From positions 86,420 through 150,419 of the forward strand of contig NZ_JABEZT010000005.1 of the NCBI RefSeq assembly GCF_013149805.1: a stretch of DNA of 64,000 nucleotides, given 5' to 3'. Under the pieces are notes generated by a model. That model saw only the letters and a program-made list of their open reading frames with translations, made no database searches and was not told where the DNA came from. Positions 10,461 to 18,932 of this stretch are shown one piece after another; position 1 is the stretch's first letter; every line of letters starts with the position of its first letter. Position numbers and translations under genes: made by a program. The stretch comes from Isoptericola chiayiensis (lineage in GTDB: Bacteria; Actinomycetota; Actinomycetes; Actinomycetales; Cellulomonadaceae).

Positions 10461-11366
10461 TCAGCCCTTGACGGACCCGGCGGTCAGGCCGCCCACGATG
10501 TACTTCTGCAGGAACAGGAAGAGCAGCAGCACCGGAAGGCTCGCGATGACGGCGCCGGCGGTGAACAGGCCCCAGTTGGCGTTGAGCTGGTCGGACACCC
10601 AGCCGTACATGCCCACCGCGAGGGTCCAGTTGGACTCCGACGTCAGGATGATGCGCGACAGGATGAAGTCGCCGAACGTCGCGACGAAGGTCAGCAGCGC
10701 CACCGTGGCCAGGATCGGCGTGACCAGCCGCACGATGATCGTCCAGTACGTCTGGGCGTGCGTGGCGCCGTCGATCTTCGCGGCCTCGTCGAGCTCGCGT
10801 GGCACCGTGTTGAAGAACCCGTACATGAGGAACGTGTTCGACCCGAGGGCCCCGCCCAGGTAGACGCAGATCAGCGCCAGCGTGGAGTTCAGCCCGAGCT
10901 GCGGGACCACGTCGCCGAGGGTGAGCAGCAGCAGGAAGATCGCGATGAACGCCAGCATCTGCGGGAACATCTGGATGATCAGCAGCGTCCCGAGGGTCAG
11001 CCGGCGTCCGGTGAACCGGAACCGGCTGAACGCGTAGGCCGCCGCGGCGCCCATGAGCACGGCGCCGACCACGACGCTCAGCGCGATCACCATGGAGTTG
11101 GCCGCCCACTGCCAGAACTGGGTGCTGCTCAACGCCGCGTAGTTCTCGCCCGAGAACTCCTGGAAGAGCTGCGTGCTGCCCGTCAGCGTCCCGGACGAGG
11201 CGAACGACGCCGAGAGCACGTACGCCAGCGGGAACGCCGCGTAGAACACGACGAGCGCGGCGAGCGGGTACTTCCAGCCCACCTCGGCCCACCAGCGACG
11301 ACGGCGGGTGCGCGCGCGGGAGGCGTCGGGGACCACGGTGCGTCCCTGGTCGGTGGACGTCGACAT
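10461..11366 (-). CDS. MalG-type sugar ABC permease
   Basis: The 301-aa membrane protein has about six transmembrane helices after a basic cytoplasmic N-terminus (RARTRRRRWWAEVGWKYP). The EAA loop, ELDEAAKIDGATHAQTYWTI, contacts the ATPase; this is the carbohydrate-uptake type 1 permease form. It pairs with the MalF-type permease encoded just upstream (TGATG, 1-bp overlap). Placed between a galactosidase and a galactanase gene, it most likely imports galacto-oligosaccharides, as GanQ does in Bacillus. No ATPase is encoded in this cluster, so a shared MsmX/MsiK-type ATPase elsewhere is expected. Confidence 0.9.
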   Translation of the reverse strand: MSTSTDQGRTVVPDASRARTRRRRWWAEVGWKYPLAALVVFYAAFPLAYVLSASFASSGTLTGSTQLFQEFSGENYAALSSTQFWQWAANSMVIALSVVVGAVLMGAAAAYAFSRFRFTGRRLTLGTLLIIQMFPQMLAFIAIFLLLLTLGDVVPQLGLNSTLALICVYLGGALGSNTFLMYGFFNTVPRELDEAAKIDGATHAQTYWTIIVRLVTPILATVALLTFVATFGDFILSRIILTSESNWTLAVGMYGWVSDQLNANWGLFTAGAVIASLPVLLLFLFLQKYIVGGLTAGSVKG

Positions 11367-12970
11367 CACAGGACCTCCTCGAGCTTGCGGGTGCGGCGGA
11401 AGGCGACGGCGGAGATCCCGCCGACCACCAGGAAGACCAGGATCGACAGCGCGCTGGCGAGGCCGTAGTCGGCGCTGCCGCCCTGCACCCCGGAGATCTG
11501 GTAGATCATCGTGATGAGGATGTCGGTGTGCCCCAGCGGCGCCGAGGTGTCGGTGAACCGTGGCCCGCCGCCGGTGAGCATGTAGACGATGACGAAGTTG
11601 TTGAAGGTGAACGCGAAGCTCGAGATGAGCAGCGGCGTCGTCGAGATCAGCAGCAGCGGGAGCTGGATGGCGCGGAAGTGCCGCCACGGGCCGGCGCCGT
11701 CGATCCGGGCGGCCTCCGACAGCTCGCTGGGCAGCGACTGCTTCGCCCCGGTGCACACGAGGAAGAAGTACGGGAACGTCAGCCACAGGTTGACGCCGAT
11801 GATCGCGACCTTCGCCAGGAACGGGTCGGTCAACCACTCGATGCGCTGCCCGAAGAAGAACAGGCTGTTGATGATCCCGTAGTCGGGGTTCGAGTTGAGC
11901 ATGCCGCGCCACAGCAGCGCGGACAGGAACACCGGGAACGCGTACGGCAGGATGAACAGGGTGCGCATCACGGCCCGGCCGCGCAGCCGCTTGTCGTCGA
12001 ACAGCAGCGCGATCGCCAGCCCGAGCAGGAAGCTCAGACCCACCGACAGGAAGGCGAACGCGAACGTCCACGCGGTGATCTTCCAGAACGGACCGGAGTA
12101 GTCGTCGTCGGTGAACGCCTTGGTGAAGTTGTCGAACCCGACGCCCACGCGCCAGCCGACCGGGAGCGTCGAGCCGTCCTCGGCGACGAACTGCCCGGTC
12201 TCGCCGTCGGCCGTGTAGACCGTGCCGGTGGTGGTGTCCGTCATCGTCCCCGCCTCGGGGTCCCAGTCCAGGGAGGAGGCGTAGACGGTGGCGCGGGTGC
12301 CCTCGCGGGTGCGGTAGGAGCCGGAGTCGGCGTCGTCCGACGTCGGCACCCGCAGCTCCAGGACGTCCTCCTGCAGCGCGGGGTCGGCGAGCAGCGTCGG
12401 CAGGTCGACCGCCTCGAACCCGTCCAGCGACGTCACCACCTGGCCGTCGACGACGGCGTCGTCGGCCGGGGCCAGCGGTTCGTCCGCCGTGCCGACCAGG
12501 ACCTGCCCGGAGTCGTCGACGACGGCGAATCCCAGGTCCTCGCCGTCGCGCACGATGGTCAGGGGGTAGGTGGGGGCGCCGTCGACGGGGCGCTCGTTCT
12601 GGATGAGCAGCGCCTCGACGGCCTGCTCCTGGGTGCTGTTGTGGCCGGTGCCGTAGTTCGTGGTGGCCACGTACAGCGTGTAGGCCATGGTGAAGACCTG
12701 GAAGAGGAGCAGGAACACCAGGCCGGGGTAGAGGTACTTGCCGGCGATCCGGCGCCGGGAGAAGTAGACGACGTCGGCGACCACGACGAGCGCGAGCGAC
12801 GCGACGAGCACGCCCCACTGATCGACGTCCCAGGCGGACCAGGCGACGTAGAGGCCGATCGCGTTGACGGCCGCCATGAGCACGAGCTTCACGGCGAAGC
12901 CCCAGCCGGTGCCCTCCCAGGCACGGGCGTGCGAGTCCCGCACGGGAGCCGCGGTGGTGTCGGTCGACAT
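11366..12970 (-). CDS. MalF-type sugar ABC permease with large extracytoplasmic insert
   Basis: The 534-aa protein has N-terminal hydrophobic segments (about 25-100), a soluble insert of about 200 residues (roughly 110-310), then a block of helices with the EAA loop ELSEAARIDGAGPWRHFRAI. A long periplasmic-side loop is characteristic of MalF/GanP-type subunits, where it touches the binding protein. It follows the binding-protein gene after a 106-bp gap that contains a strong hairpin, and overlaps the MalG-type gene by 1 bp. Confidence 0.9.
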   Translation of the reverse strand: MSTDTTAAPVRDSHARAWEGTGWGFAVKLVLMAAVNAIGLYVAWSAWDVDQWGVLVASLALVVVADVVYFSRRRIAGKYLYPGLVFLLLFQVFTMAYTLYVATTNYGTGHNSTQEQAVEALLIQNERPVDGAPTYPLTIVRDGEDLGFAVVDDSGQVLVGTADEPLAPADDAVVDGQVVTSLDGFEAVDLPTLLADPALQEDVLELRVPTSDDADSGSYRTREGTRATVYASSLDWDPEAGTMTDTTTGTVYTADGETGQFVAEDGSTLPVGWRVGVGFDNFTKAFTDDDYSGPFWKITAWTFAFAFLSVGLSFLLGLAIALLFDDKRLRGRAVMRTLFILPYAFPVFLSALLWRGMLNSNPDYGIINSLFFFGQRIEWLTDPFLAKVAIIGVNLWLTFPYFFLVCTGAKQSLPSELSEAARIDGAGPWRHFRAIQLPLLLISTTPLLISSFAFTFNNFVIVYMLTGGGPRFTDTSAPLGHTDILITMIYQISGVQGGSADYGLASALSILVFLVVGGISAVAFRRTRKLEEVL

Positions 12971-13026
12971 CGATCCTCCGGAGGGGGCCGGCGGCGGGGT
13001 GCCGTCGTGCCGGGTCGGGGTGGGGC

Positions 13027-13062
13027 GGGCGGAGGCACCGAGGTGGTCAGGTGCCCCCGCCC
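13027..13062. promoter_or_regulatory. Hairpin after the sugar-binding-protein gene
   Basis: Thirteen-base arms (13027-13039, 13050-13062) pair with one mismatch around a 10-nt loop, 15 bp past the stop of the binding-protein gene and before the MalF-type permease. Stem-loops here are known in other sugar importers (malE-malF in E. coli) to raise binding-protein mRNA relative to permease mRNA. That function is inferred for this site. Confidence 0.6.
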
Positions 13063-13076
13063 GGATCAGGGGACGG

Positions 13077-14339
13077 TCAGCCGTTCAGCGTCGCGTCGAG
13101 GTCGGCGAGCATCTTGTCCCACGCGGCCTCCGGCTCGGCGTCACCGGCGATGAGGGCGGCCTCGGCGGCGTTCCAGTGGTCCCACACGTCGCCCATCTCG
13201 GGGATGGACGGCATCGGGGCGCCGTTCTGGGAGGCGGCGAGGAAGCCGGCGACGATCGGGTCCTCGGCCACGGCCTCGGCGGTCGCGGTGAGGGCCGGGA
13301 TGCGCGGGTCGGCGTCGTACATGGCCTGCATCGCCTCGGGGGTGGCCATGTAGTTGGTCAGGAAGCTCGTGGCGAGCAGCTTGTTCTCGCTCTGGGCCGA
13401 CAGGTAGAAGCCCTGGACGCCGACGAACGGCGCGGCGGTCTCGTCCCCGGCGGCCGGGACCGGCTCGACGGCGACGTCGATGCCGGCGTCGGTGTAGGTC
13501 GGGATGGCCCACGGGCCGGCGACCGTGTACGGCGCGTTGCCGTCGGCGAACTCCTGGTTGGCGATGTCGTAGGTCCAGTCGGTGCTGAGCAGGCCCTCGC
13601 CGCCCTGGCCGTTCTCCGCGAGCCACTCGGCGTAGGCGTAGCCGCCGTCGCCGCCCATGCCGATCTCGGTCGTGTACGACCCGTCGGCGTTCTGCTCGAA
13701 CACCGGCGCACCGAACGACGTCTGGAACGCGTAGTAGGTGTAGGCATCGCCGTCGGCGCCGGCGGTGTTGATGACGAACGGCAGGTCGGCACCGGTCTCC
13801 TCGCCGGCGGCGATCATCTCGTCCCAGGTGGCCGGCACGGGGTCCGGCGCGAGCTCGGTGTTGCGGATGAGCGCGACGGTCTCCTGGGCGTAGGGCAGGC
13901 CGTAGAGCTGGCCGTCGTAGGTCATCGCCTCGATGGCGACGTCCTCGAACTCGTCGACGGTGGCGCCGAGGTCGACGGTGTCGACGACGCCGTTGACGAT
14001 GAGCGAGCCCAGCCAGTCGTGGGCGCCGATGGTCAGGTCGGGGCCCTCGCCAGTGGGGACCTGGGCGAGGAAGTCCGCACGGATGTCCTCGAAGTTCTTG
14101 GTCACGACCTCGACCTCGGCGCCGGTCTCGGCGGTGAAGGTCTCGGCGGCGGTCTCGATCGCCTCGGCGCGCTCCTCGTCGGACCAGATGACGAGGTTGC
14201 CCGAGGCCTCGGGGGCGGCCGACTCCTCGGCCGCCGCGGTGTCCTCGGTGGTCTCCGCGGGCTCGGTCTCGCCCCCGCCGCAGGCGGCGAGGAGGGAGAC
14301 CGCCGCGACGGCGGCGACCGACAGGGTGGTCTTGCGCAT
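13077..14339 (-). CDS. Sugar ABC transporter substrate-binding lipoprotein (galacto-oligosaccharide type)
   Basis: The 420-aa protein has a lipoprotein signal with lipobox LLAACG, then an acidic linker (ETEPAETTEDTAAAEESAAPEA) and a MalE-type fold (LVIWSDEERAEAIETAAETF, later GPWAIPTYTDAGIDV). It would capture oligosaccharides outside the membrane and hand them to the MalFG pair. The ATG has GGAAGGAAGAACC in front. The acidic linker is typical of actinobacterial binding lipoproteins. Substrate is assigned from context (GH42 and GH53 neighbours), not from the binding site. Confidence 0.9.
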   Translation of the reverse strand: MRKTTLSVAAVAAVSLLAACGGGETEPAETTEDTAAAEESAAPEASGNLVIWSDEERAEAIETAAETFTAETGAEVEVVTKNFEDIRADFLAQVPTGEGPDLTIGAHDWLGSLIVNGVVDTVDLGATVDEFEDVAIEAMTYDGQLYGLPYAQETVALIRNTELAPDPVPATWDEMIAAGEETGADLPFVINTAGADGDAYTYYAFQTSFGAPVFEQNADGSYTTEIGMGGDGGYAYAEWLAENGQGGEGLLSTDWTYDIANQEFADGNAPYTVAGPWAIPTYTDAGIDVAVEPVPAAGDETAAPFVGVQGFYLSAQSENKLLATSFLTNYMATPEAMQAMYDADPRIPALTATAEAVAEDPIVAGFLAASQNGAPMPSIPEMGDVWDHWNAAEAALIAGDAEPEAAWDKMLADLDATLNG

Positions 14340-14397
14340 GGTTCTTCCTTCCGGACGGGGCCGCGATGCCTTCCGGGCGTGGTTCGCGACACTGCGA

Positions 14398-14414
14398 CCT
14401 GAGCGGCGCTCAGG
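14398..14414. promoter_or_regulatory. Palindrome between GH42 and binding-protein genes
   Basis: CCTGAGC-GGC-GCTCAGG is a perfect 7-bp inverted repeat in the 128-bp gap. It may be a second operator or part of an intercistronic stem-loop; a weaker 6-bp repeat (14437-14451) lies nearer the GH42 stop. The sequence does not resemble the TGTGA-type site upstream of GH42. Confidence 0.4.
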
Positions 14415-14467
14415 ATTCTGATCGAGCGGTTCCCTGCCCGACGGCGTCGGGAGGGGGTGCGGGACGG

Positions 14468-16537
14468 TCAGGGGGTCGGGTCACCTCCGACGACGGCGGC
14501 GGCCGGCTCGTCCCGCGGGGCGGGCGTCGTCCGCACGACGGCGACACCACCGGCGGGCACGGTGAGCTGCGGGGCGGCGTCGGCGCCGGTCAGCAGCTCG
14601 GTCCCGGTGACGCCGGGGAGCGTCGCCGAGGCGTCGGTGTGGTTGATCGCGACGACGTAGTCGGCCTCGTCGCCGTGGCGCACGACGACCTCGAGGTCCT
14701 CGGGCAGGTCGGACGGCGTCAGCCCGGCGTCGACGTAGGCGGCGCCGAGCACGGGGGCGAGGTCCGCGGTGCCGAGCGGGACGGACACGTACCAGGCCGT
14801 GCCGTCGCCGTGAGCGTGCCGGGTGACCGCGGGCTCCCCGGCGGCCGGGCCGTCGGCGTGCCGGGCGGCGACCTGCGCGGTCTCGACCGCGAGGTCCTCG
14901 GCCCAGTACGGCGCCGTCAGGTCCGCCGTCGCGCCGTCGTGCGTCCACTCCACCGCGACGGACTCCCCGGCGCGCAGCGGCAGGAACTCCTCGACGCGCA
15001 GGCCGAGCACCTCGCGCAGCGGCGCGGTGTACCCGCCGTGGTGCACGGCGTCGTGCTCGTCGACGACCGCCGCGAAGCAGGACACCACCAGCGTCCCGCC
15101 GGCCGCGACGTAGCGTGTCAGGTTCGCGGCGGAGCGGGCGGTCATCAGGTACGACGCCGGTGCCACGACCAGGCGGTAGCCGGACAGGTCCGCGTCGGGG
15201 TGGACGAAGTCGACGGTGAGGCCGTCGCGCCAGAGCCGCTCGTAGTAGGCGCGCACCCGCTCGCGGTGGCGCAGGTCGTCCGAGGGGCGCCACGGCAGGT
15301 CCTGGGCCCAGAACGACTCGGTGTCCCACAGGATCGCGACGTCGGCGCGCACGGTGGACCCCTGCAGCTCGGCGAGCGCGGCGACATCCTGGCCGAGCGC
15401 CACGACCTCGCGCCACACGCGCGAGTCGGTGCCGGCGTGGGGAAGCATCGCGGAGTGGAACTTCTCGGCGCCGAACCGGGAGGCCCGCCACTGGAAGAAG
15501 CCGACGACGTCGGCGCCGCGCGCGACGTGGGTCAGGGAGTTGCGGGCCATCTCCCCGGCGCGCTTGGCGACGTTGCGGCCCTGCCAGTTCACCGCGGAGG
15601 TGGAGTGCTCCATGAGGATCCACGGCGTGCCGTCGGCGACCGAACGTGTCAGGTCGGCGGCCAGGGACAGCCCGACGTGGCCGCGCGGGTCGGCCGCGGT
15701 GAGGTAGTGGTCGTTGGAGACGACGTCGACCTCGCGCGCCCAGGCCCACAGGTCCGTGGTGGGGCACTCGTTGGCCATGAAGTTGGTGGTGACCGGCTTG
15801 TCGGAGTGCTCGCGGATGGCGTCACGCTCGGCGACGAACAGCGAGCGGAGCTGGTGGTCGGTGAACCGGGCGTAGTCGAGCTGCTGCGCCTGGTTGACGG
15901 TGGCCGGCGTCGGGCCGGGGGCCTGGACGTGCTCCCACTCGCCGTACACCTGGCCCCAGAACAGGGTTCCCCAGGCGTCGTTGAGCGCGTCAAGGGTGCC
16001 GTACCGGTCCTGGAGCCAGGTGCGCCAGGCCGCGACCGCGGCGTCGGAGAAGTCCTCGCCGACGGGGGCGCCGTACTCGTTGTGCACGTGCCACATGACG
16101 ACGGCGGGGTGGTCGGCGTAGCGCTCGGCGATGCGGCCGGCGATGGTGCGGGCCGCGGCGCGGTAGGCCGGGTGCGACGGCGAGCACGCGCCGCGCGAGC
16201 CCGGGCCCATCGGGACGCCGTCGCGGGTGACGACGCGGGCCTCGGGGTAGGTCGCGTAGAACCAGGCGGGCGGGGCGGCGGTGGGGGTGGCGAGGTCGAC
16301 CATGATGCCGTGCGCGTGCAGCAGGTCGAGCAGCTCGTCCATCCAGGCGAAGTCGTACTCGCCCTCGCGCGGCTCGAGCATGGCCCAGGCGAAGATGCCG
16401 ACGCTGACGAAGTTGACGCCGGCCTCGGCCATCAGCTCGACGTCGGTGTCCCAGGTCTCCCGGGGCCACTGCTCGGGGTTGTAGTCACCCCCGTAGCCGA
16501 GGGTGCGGCCGGTGGGCCAGGTGCCGGTGACGGCCAT
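14468..16537 (-). CDS. GH42 beta-galactosidase, cytoplasmic
   Basis: The 689-aa enzyme has the GH42 N-terminus GYGGDYNPEQWP and the barrel motifs GIFAWAMLEPREGEYDF, WHVHNEYG (acid/base Glu154) and WILMEHSTSAVNWQ (nucleophile Glu310). The trimerisation domain follows and the small beta domain ends the chain. There is no signal peptide, so it hydrolyses imported galacto-oligosaccharides to galactose in the cytoplasm. It is first in the operon, behind a promoter with a LacI-type operator. Its function is GanA/BgaB-like; I leave the symbol blank because naming varies. Confidence 0.93.
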   Translation of the reverse strand: MAVTGTWPTGRTLGYGGDYNPEQWPRETWDTDVELMAEAGVNFVSVGIFAWAMLEPREGEYDFAWMDELLDLLHAHGIMVDLATPTAAPPAWFYATYPEARVVTRDGVPMGPGSRGACSPSHPAYRAAARTIAGRIAERYADHPAVVMWHVHNEYGAPVGEDFSDAAVAAWRTWLQDRYGTLDALNDAWGTLFWGQVYGEWEHVQAPGPTPATVNQAQQLDYARFTDHQLRSLFVAERDAIREHSDKPVTTNFMANECPTTDLWAWAREVDVVSNDHYLTAADPRGHVGLSLAADLTRSVADGTPWILMEHSTSAVNWQGRNVAKRAGEMARNSLTHVARGADVVGFFQWRASRFGAEKFHSAMLPHAGTDSRVWREVVALGQDVAALAELQGSTVRADVAILWDTESFWAQDLPWRPSDDLRHRERVRAYYERLWRDGLTVDFVHPDADLSGYRLVVAPASYLMTARSAANLTRYVAAGGTLVVSCFAAVVDEHDAVHHGGYTAPLREVLGLRVEEFLPLRAGESVAVEWTHDGATADLTAPYWAEDLAVETAQVAARHADGPAAGEPAVTRHAHGDGTAWYVSVPLGTADLAPVLGAAYVDAGLTPSDLPEDLEVVVRHGDEADYVVAINHTDASATLPGVTGTELLTGADAAPQLTVPAGGVAVVRTTPAPRDEPAAAVVGGDPTP

Positions 16538-16581
16538 GGTGCTGCGTTGCCTCCTGCCGCGCCGCCATGGCGCGATCCGTA

Positions 16582-16626
16582 CTGTGAACGGTCACAGCAT
16601 AGCCCAGGGTTTCGTCCGCGTGACAA
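16582..16626 (-). promoter_or_regulatory. Promoter with LacI-type operator for the galactan operon
   Basis: Reading leftward: a -35-like TTGTCA (16626-16621), 19 bp, a -10-like TATGCT (16601-16596), then CTGTGACCGTTCACAG (16597-16582), which fits the TGTGANCGNTCACA consensus of actinobacterial LacI-family operators. The operator overlaps the -10 edge and start region, 45 bp ahead of the GH42 ATG, a classic repression geometry. No lacI-family gene is in the window. Confidence 0.68.
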
Positions 16627-16652
16627 GAGGGATCAAGCGTCGTTACGCGACT

Positions 16653-16670
16653 GTGACCGCGCACGGTCAC
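16653..16670. promoter_or_regulatory. Second operator-like palindrome or PAP2 3' hairpin
   Basis: GTGACCG-CGCA-CGGTCAC is a perfect 7-bp inverted repeat, preceded by CT so that its left half again reads CTGTGACCG. It lies about 70 bp upstream of the LacI-type site and 11 bp past the PAP2 stop. It could be an auxiliary operator allowing looping, or a terminator for the PAP2 gene. Confidence 0.4.
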
Positions 16671-16680
16671 CGGAGGGAGA

Positions 16681-17742
16681 TCAGCGAGGGCGTGCCGTCG
16701 CCTGCCGCAGCAGCAGGAGCAGCGCGAAGGTCACCGCGGTGGCCGCCACCGTCCCGAGGACGCCCACCGCATAGGCGGCGACGTCGTCGGACACCCCGAC
16801 GTCCGCCCCCTCCAGGAGCCGTAGCCCCCCGGCACCCGCGAGCACCCCCGCCGCCGTCGCCGCGAGCAGCATCAGCCCGGCCACCACCGAGGACCCCGGC
16901 GTCGCGAAGGCGGTGCGCCGGGGCTCGCCCGACGGGAGCCGACGACGCCGCGGGGCCACGTCCAGAGAGCTCGCCGGCGTCGTGGCGCACACCAGCGCAC
17001 CCCAGGCCAGCACCACCAGCAGGGCCGCCACCACGTCCGAGGGCCGGTGCCACTGGCCCACCAGCGTGGAGACGCCCGTCGCCCCGGTGTACGCGGCGCC
17101 CGCGAGCGCCACCACGGGGCGCCAGGCGCGCGGGGTGGCCAGCAGCAGCGCCACCGACACCGACGCCGCCACCGTCGTGTGGCCGGAGGGCAGCGTGTTG
17201 CCCGTGTTCCACACGCTGGGCATCAGGTCCGGACGCTCGAGGAGCTGGTGCTTGAGCACCTGGGTGGTCAGGTTGGCTCCCCCGACCAGCACGGCGACCT
17301 GCAGCGCGAGCACCCAGCGCCGCCGCACCAGGGCGACCGCCATCGCCACCCCGACGCCGAGCACCACGAACGACACCGAGACGACATCGAGCACCGGCTC
17401 GGCCACCTGCCACAGGCTGTCCTGCCCGTACAGCGCGCCGTCGCGGGCCAGCTCGTCGAGCCGCTGGCCGGGCACGGTCGTCACGAAGACGCGGTAGGTG
17501 GCCCACACGCCGAACGCCGCCACCAGGGCGACGAGGGCGGCCGTCACCTGGGCGCCGACGCGCACCTGCGGCCGCGGCGGGGCGGGGACGCGGGCGACGG
17601 GCACCGACGGCGCCGGTCGCTGCGGGGCGCCGGGCGGCACGGTCCGGGGGGCGGCAGGCTGCGGCGCGACCGCCGCAGGACCGGGCCCCGCGTCACCGGC
17701 AGCGGGTGTCGCGGCGGAGATCTCCCGGGTGTCGCCGTTCAT
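16681..17742 (-). CDS. PAP2-family membrane phosphatase
   Basis: The 353-aa protein begins with a proline/alanine-rich cytoplasmic tail (about 1-62), then about six membrane helices. The three phosphatase motifs are KHQLLERP (164-171), PSGHT (185-189) and GQWHRPSD with His232 and Asp236; the last keeps the His-Asp pair but reads STLVGQWHRPSD instead of the usual SR-x5-H. Such enzymes dephosphorylate undecaprenyl pyrophosphate or phosphatidic acid at the outer face of the membrane. The substrate cannot be decided. It is monocistronic. Confidence 0.85.
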   Translation of the reverse strand: MNGDTREISAATPAAGDAGPGPAAVAPQPAAPRTVPPGAPQRPAPSVPVARVPAPPRPQVRVGAQVTAALVALVAAFGVWATYRVFVTTVPGQRLDELARDGALYGQDSLWQVAEPVLDVVSVSFVVLGVGVAMAVALVRRRWVLALQVAVLVGGANLTTQVLKHQLLERPDLMPSVWNTGNTLPSGHTTVAASVSVALLLATPRAWRPVVALAGAAYTGATGVSTLVGQWHRPSDVVAALLVVLAWGALVCATTPASSLDVAPRRRRLPSGEPRRTAFATPGSSVVAGLMLLAATAAGVLAGAGGLRLLEGADVGVSDDVAAYAVGVLGTVAATAVTFALLLLLRQATARPR

Positions 17743-17840
17743 GCAGGTCAGCGTAACCAGTTCGTGTGACGATCACGTGGACGGCCGGTGCGTTCCGGGG
17801 ACGGGATCGCCGGGCCCGGCCCGGCCGACCCGCACCGCCG

Positions 17841-18932
17841 TCAGCGCGCCAGGTCCGCGGGGAGGGTCCCGTCGATGCCCTCCAGGTCGGCATCGTGCAG
17901 ATGGCAGGCGACCGAGCGCTCGGCCTCGCGGCCGCCCCGGTCCGCGAGCGCCGTCGGGCCCAGCACCGGGCGGACCTGCCGGCACACGTCCGTCACGTGG
18001 GCGCAGCGCGGTGCGAACGGGCACCCGGGCGGCATCTTCTGCATGTCCGGGGGCGACCCGGGGATGCCGGTCAGCTCGCGGCGCTCGCCGCGCAGCGGCG
18101 GGAACGAGTGCAGCAGCGCGGCGGAGTACGGGTGCCGGGGCCGCCGGTAGACGTCCTGGGCACCCGCGTCCTCGACGATGTCGCCGGCGTACATGATGGC
18201 GATGCGGTCGGCGATCTCGATGAGCAACGACACGTCGTGCGTGATGAAGACGACGGAGAACCCGAGGCGTTCGCGCAGGTCGGCGATCTCCTCGACGATC
18301 TGGCGCTGCATGACGACGTCGAGCGCGGTGGTCGGCTCGTCCATGATGAGCACCTGCGGGTCCAGCGCGAGCGCCATCGCGATCATCACGCGCTGACGCA
18401 TGCCGCCGGAGAGCTGGTGCGGGAAGTCGCGCAGCCGGTCGGCGTTGATGCCGACCATCTCCAGCAGGGACGCGGCCTGGTCCCAGGCCTCCTTGCGCCG
18501 CATCCCGGGCCGGTGCGCCAGGATGCCGTCGGCGATCTGCCGCCCGATCCGGTACACGGGGTTCAGGGAGTTCATGGCGCCCTGGAACACGATCGCGGTG
18601 TCCTGCCAGCGCGAGGCCCGCAGCTCGGCGTCGCTCTGGCGCAGCACGTCGGTGCGCTGCCCGTCGCGGCCGGTGAAGTGGACGCTGCCGGAGGTGATCA
18701 GCCCGGGCGGGGGCAGCAGGCGGGTGGCGGCGTAGGCCAGGGTGGACTTGCCGCAGCCCGACTCCCCCGCCAGGCCGAGGACCTCGCCGCGGTGCAGCGT
18801 CAGGGAGACGTCCCGCAGCACGTGGGTCGCGTCGTCGGTGTACCCGTAGTCGACCGAGAGGTTCTCGATCTCGAGCACGGGTTCGCCGACCGTCCCGGTG
18901 GGGGCGGGCACGTCGAGGGTCGAGGCGGTCAT
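17841..18932 (-). CDS. Opp/Dpp-type ABC transporter ATP-binding protein (DppD-like)
   Basis: The 363-aa ATPase has Walker A GESGCGKST, signature LSGGMRQRV, Walker B VLIMDEPTTALD and the H-loop THD, then the C-terminal oligopeptide-ABC extension PPGCPFAPRCAHVTDVCRQ with its cysteine cluster, which in related proteins can hold an Fe-S cluster. It is last in the GH3-linked importer operon; its ATG overlaps the upstream permease stop by 4 bp. With the second ATPase it powers uptake, probably of oligosaccharides given the GH3 gene. Confidence 0.93.
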   Translation of the reverse strand: MTASTLDVPAPTGTVGEPVLEIENLSVDYGYTDDATHVLRDVSLTLHRGEVLGLAGESGCGKSTLAYAATRLLPPPGLITSGSVHFTGRDGQRTDVLRQSDAELRASRWQDTAIVFQGAMNSLNPVYRIGRQIADGILAHRPGMRRKEAWDQAASLLEMVGINADRLRDFPHQLSGGMRQRVMIAMALALDPQVLIMDEPTTALDVVMQRQIVEEIADLRERLGFSVVFITHDVSLLIEIADRIAIMYAGDIVEDAGAQDVYRRPRHPYSAALLHSFPPLRGERRELTGIPGSPPDMQKMPPGCPFAPRCAHVTDVCRQVRPVLGPTALADRGGREAERSVACHLHDADLEGIDGTLPADLAR

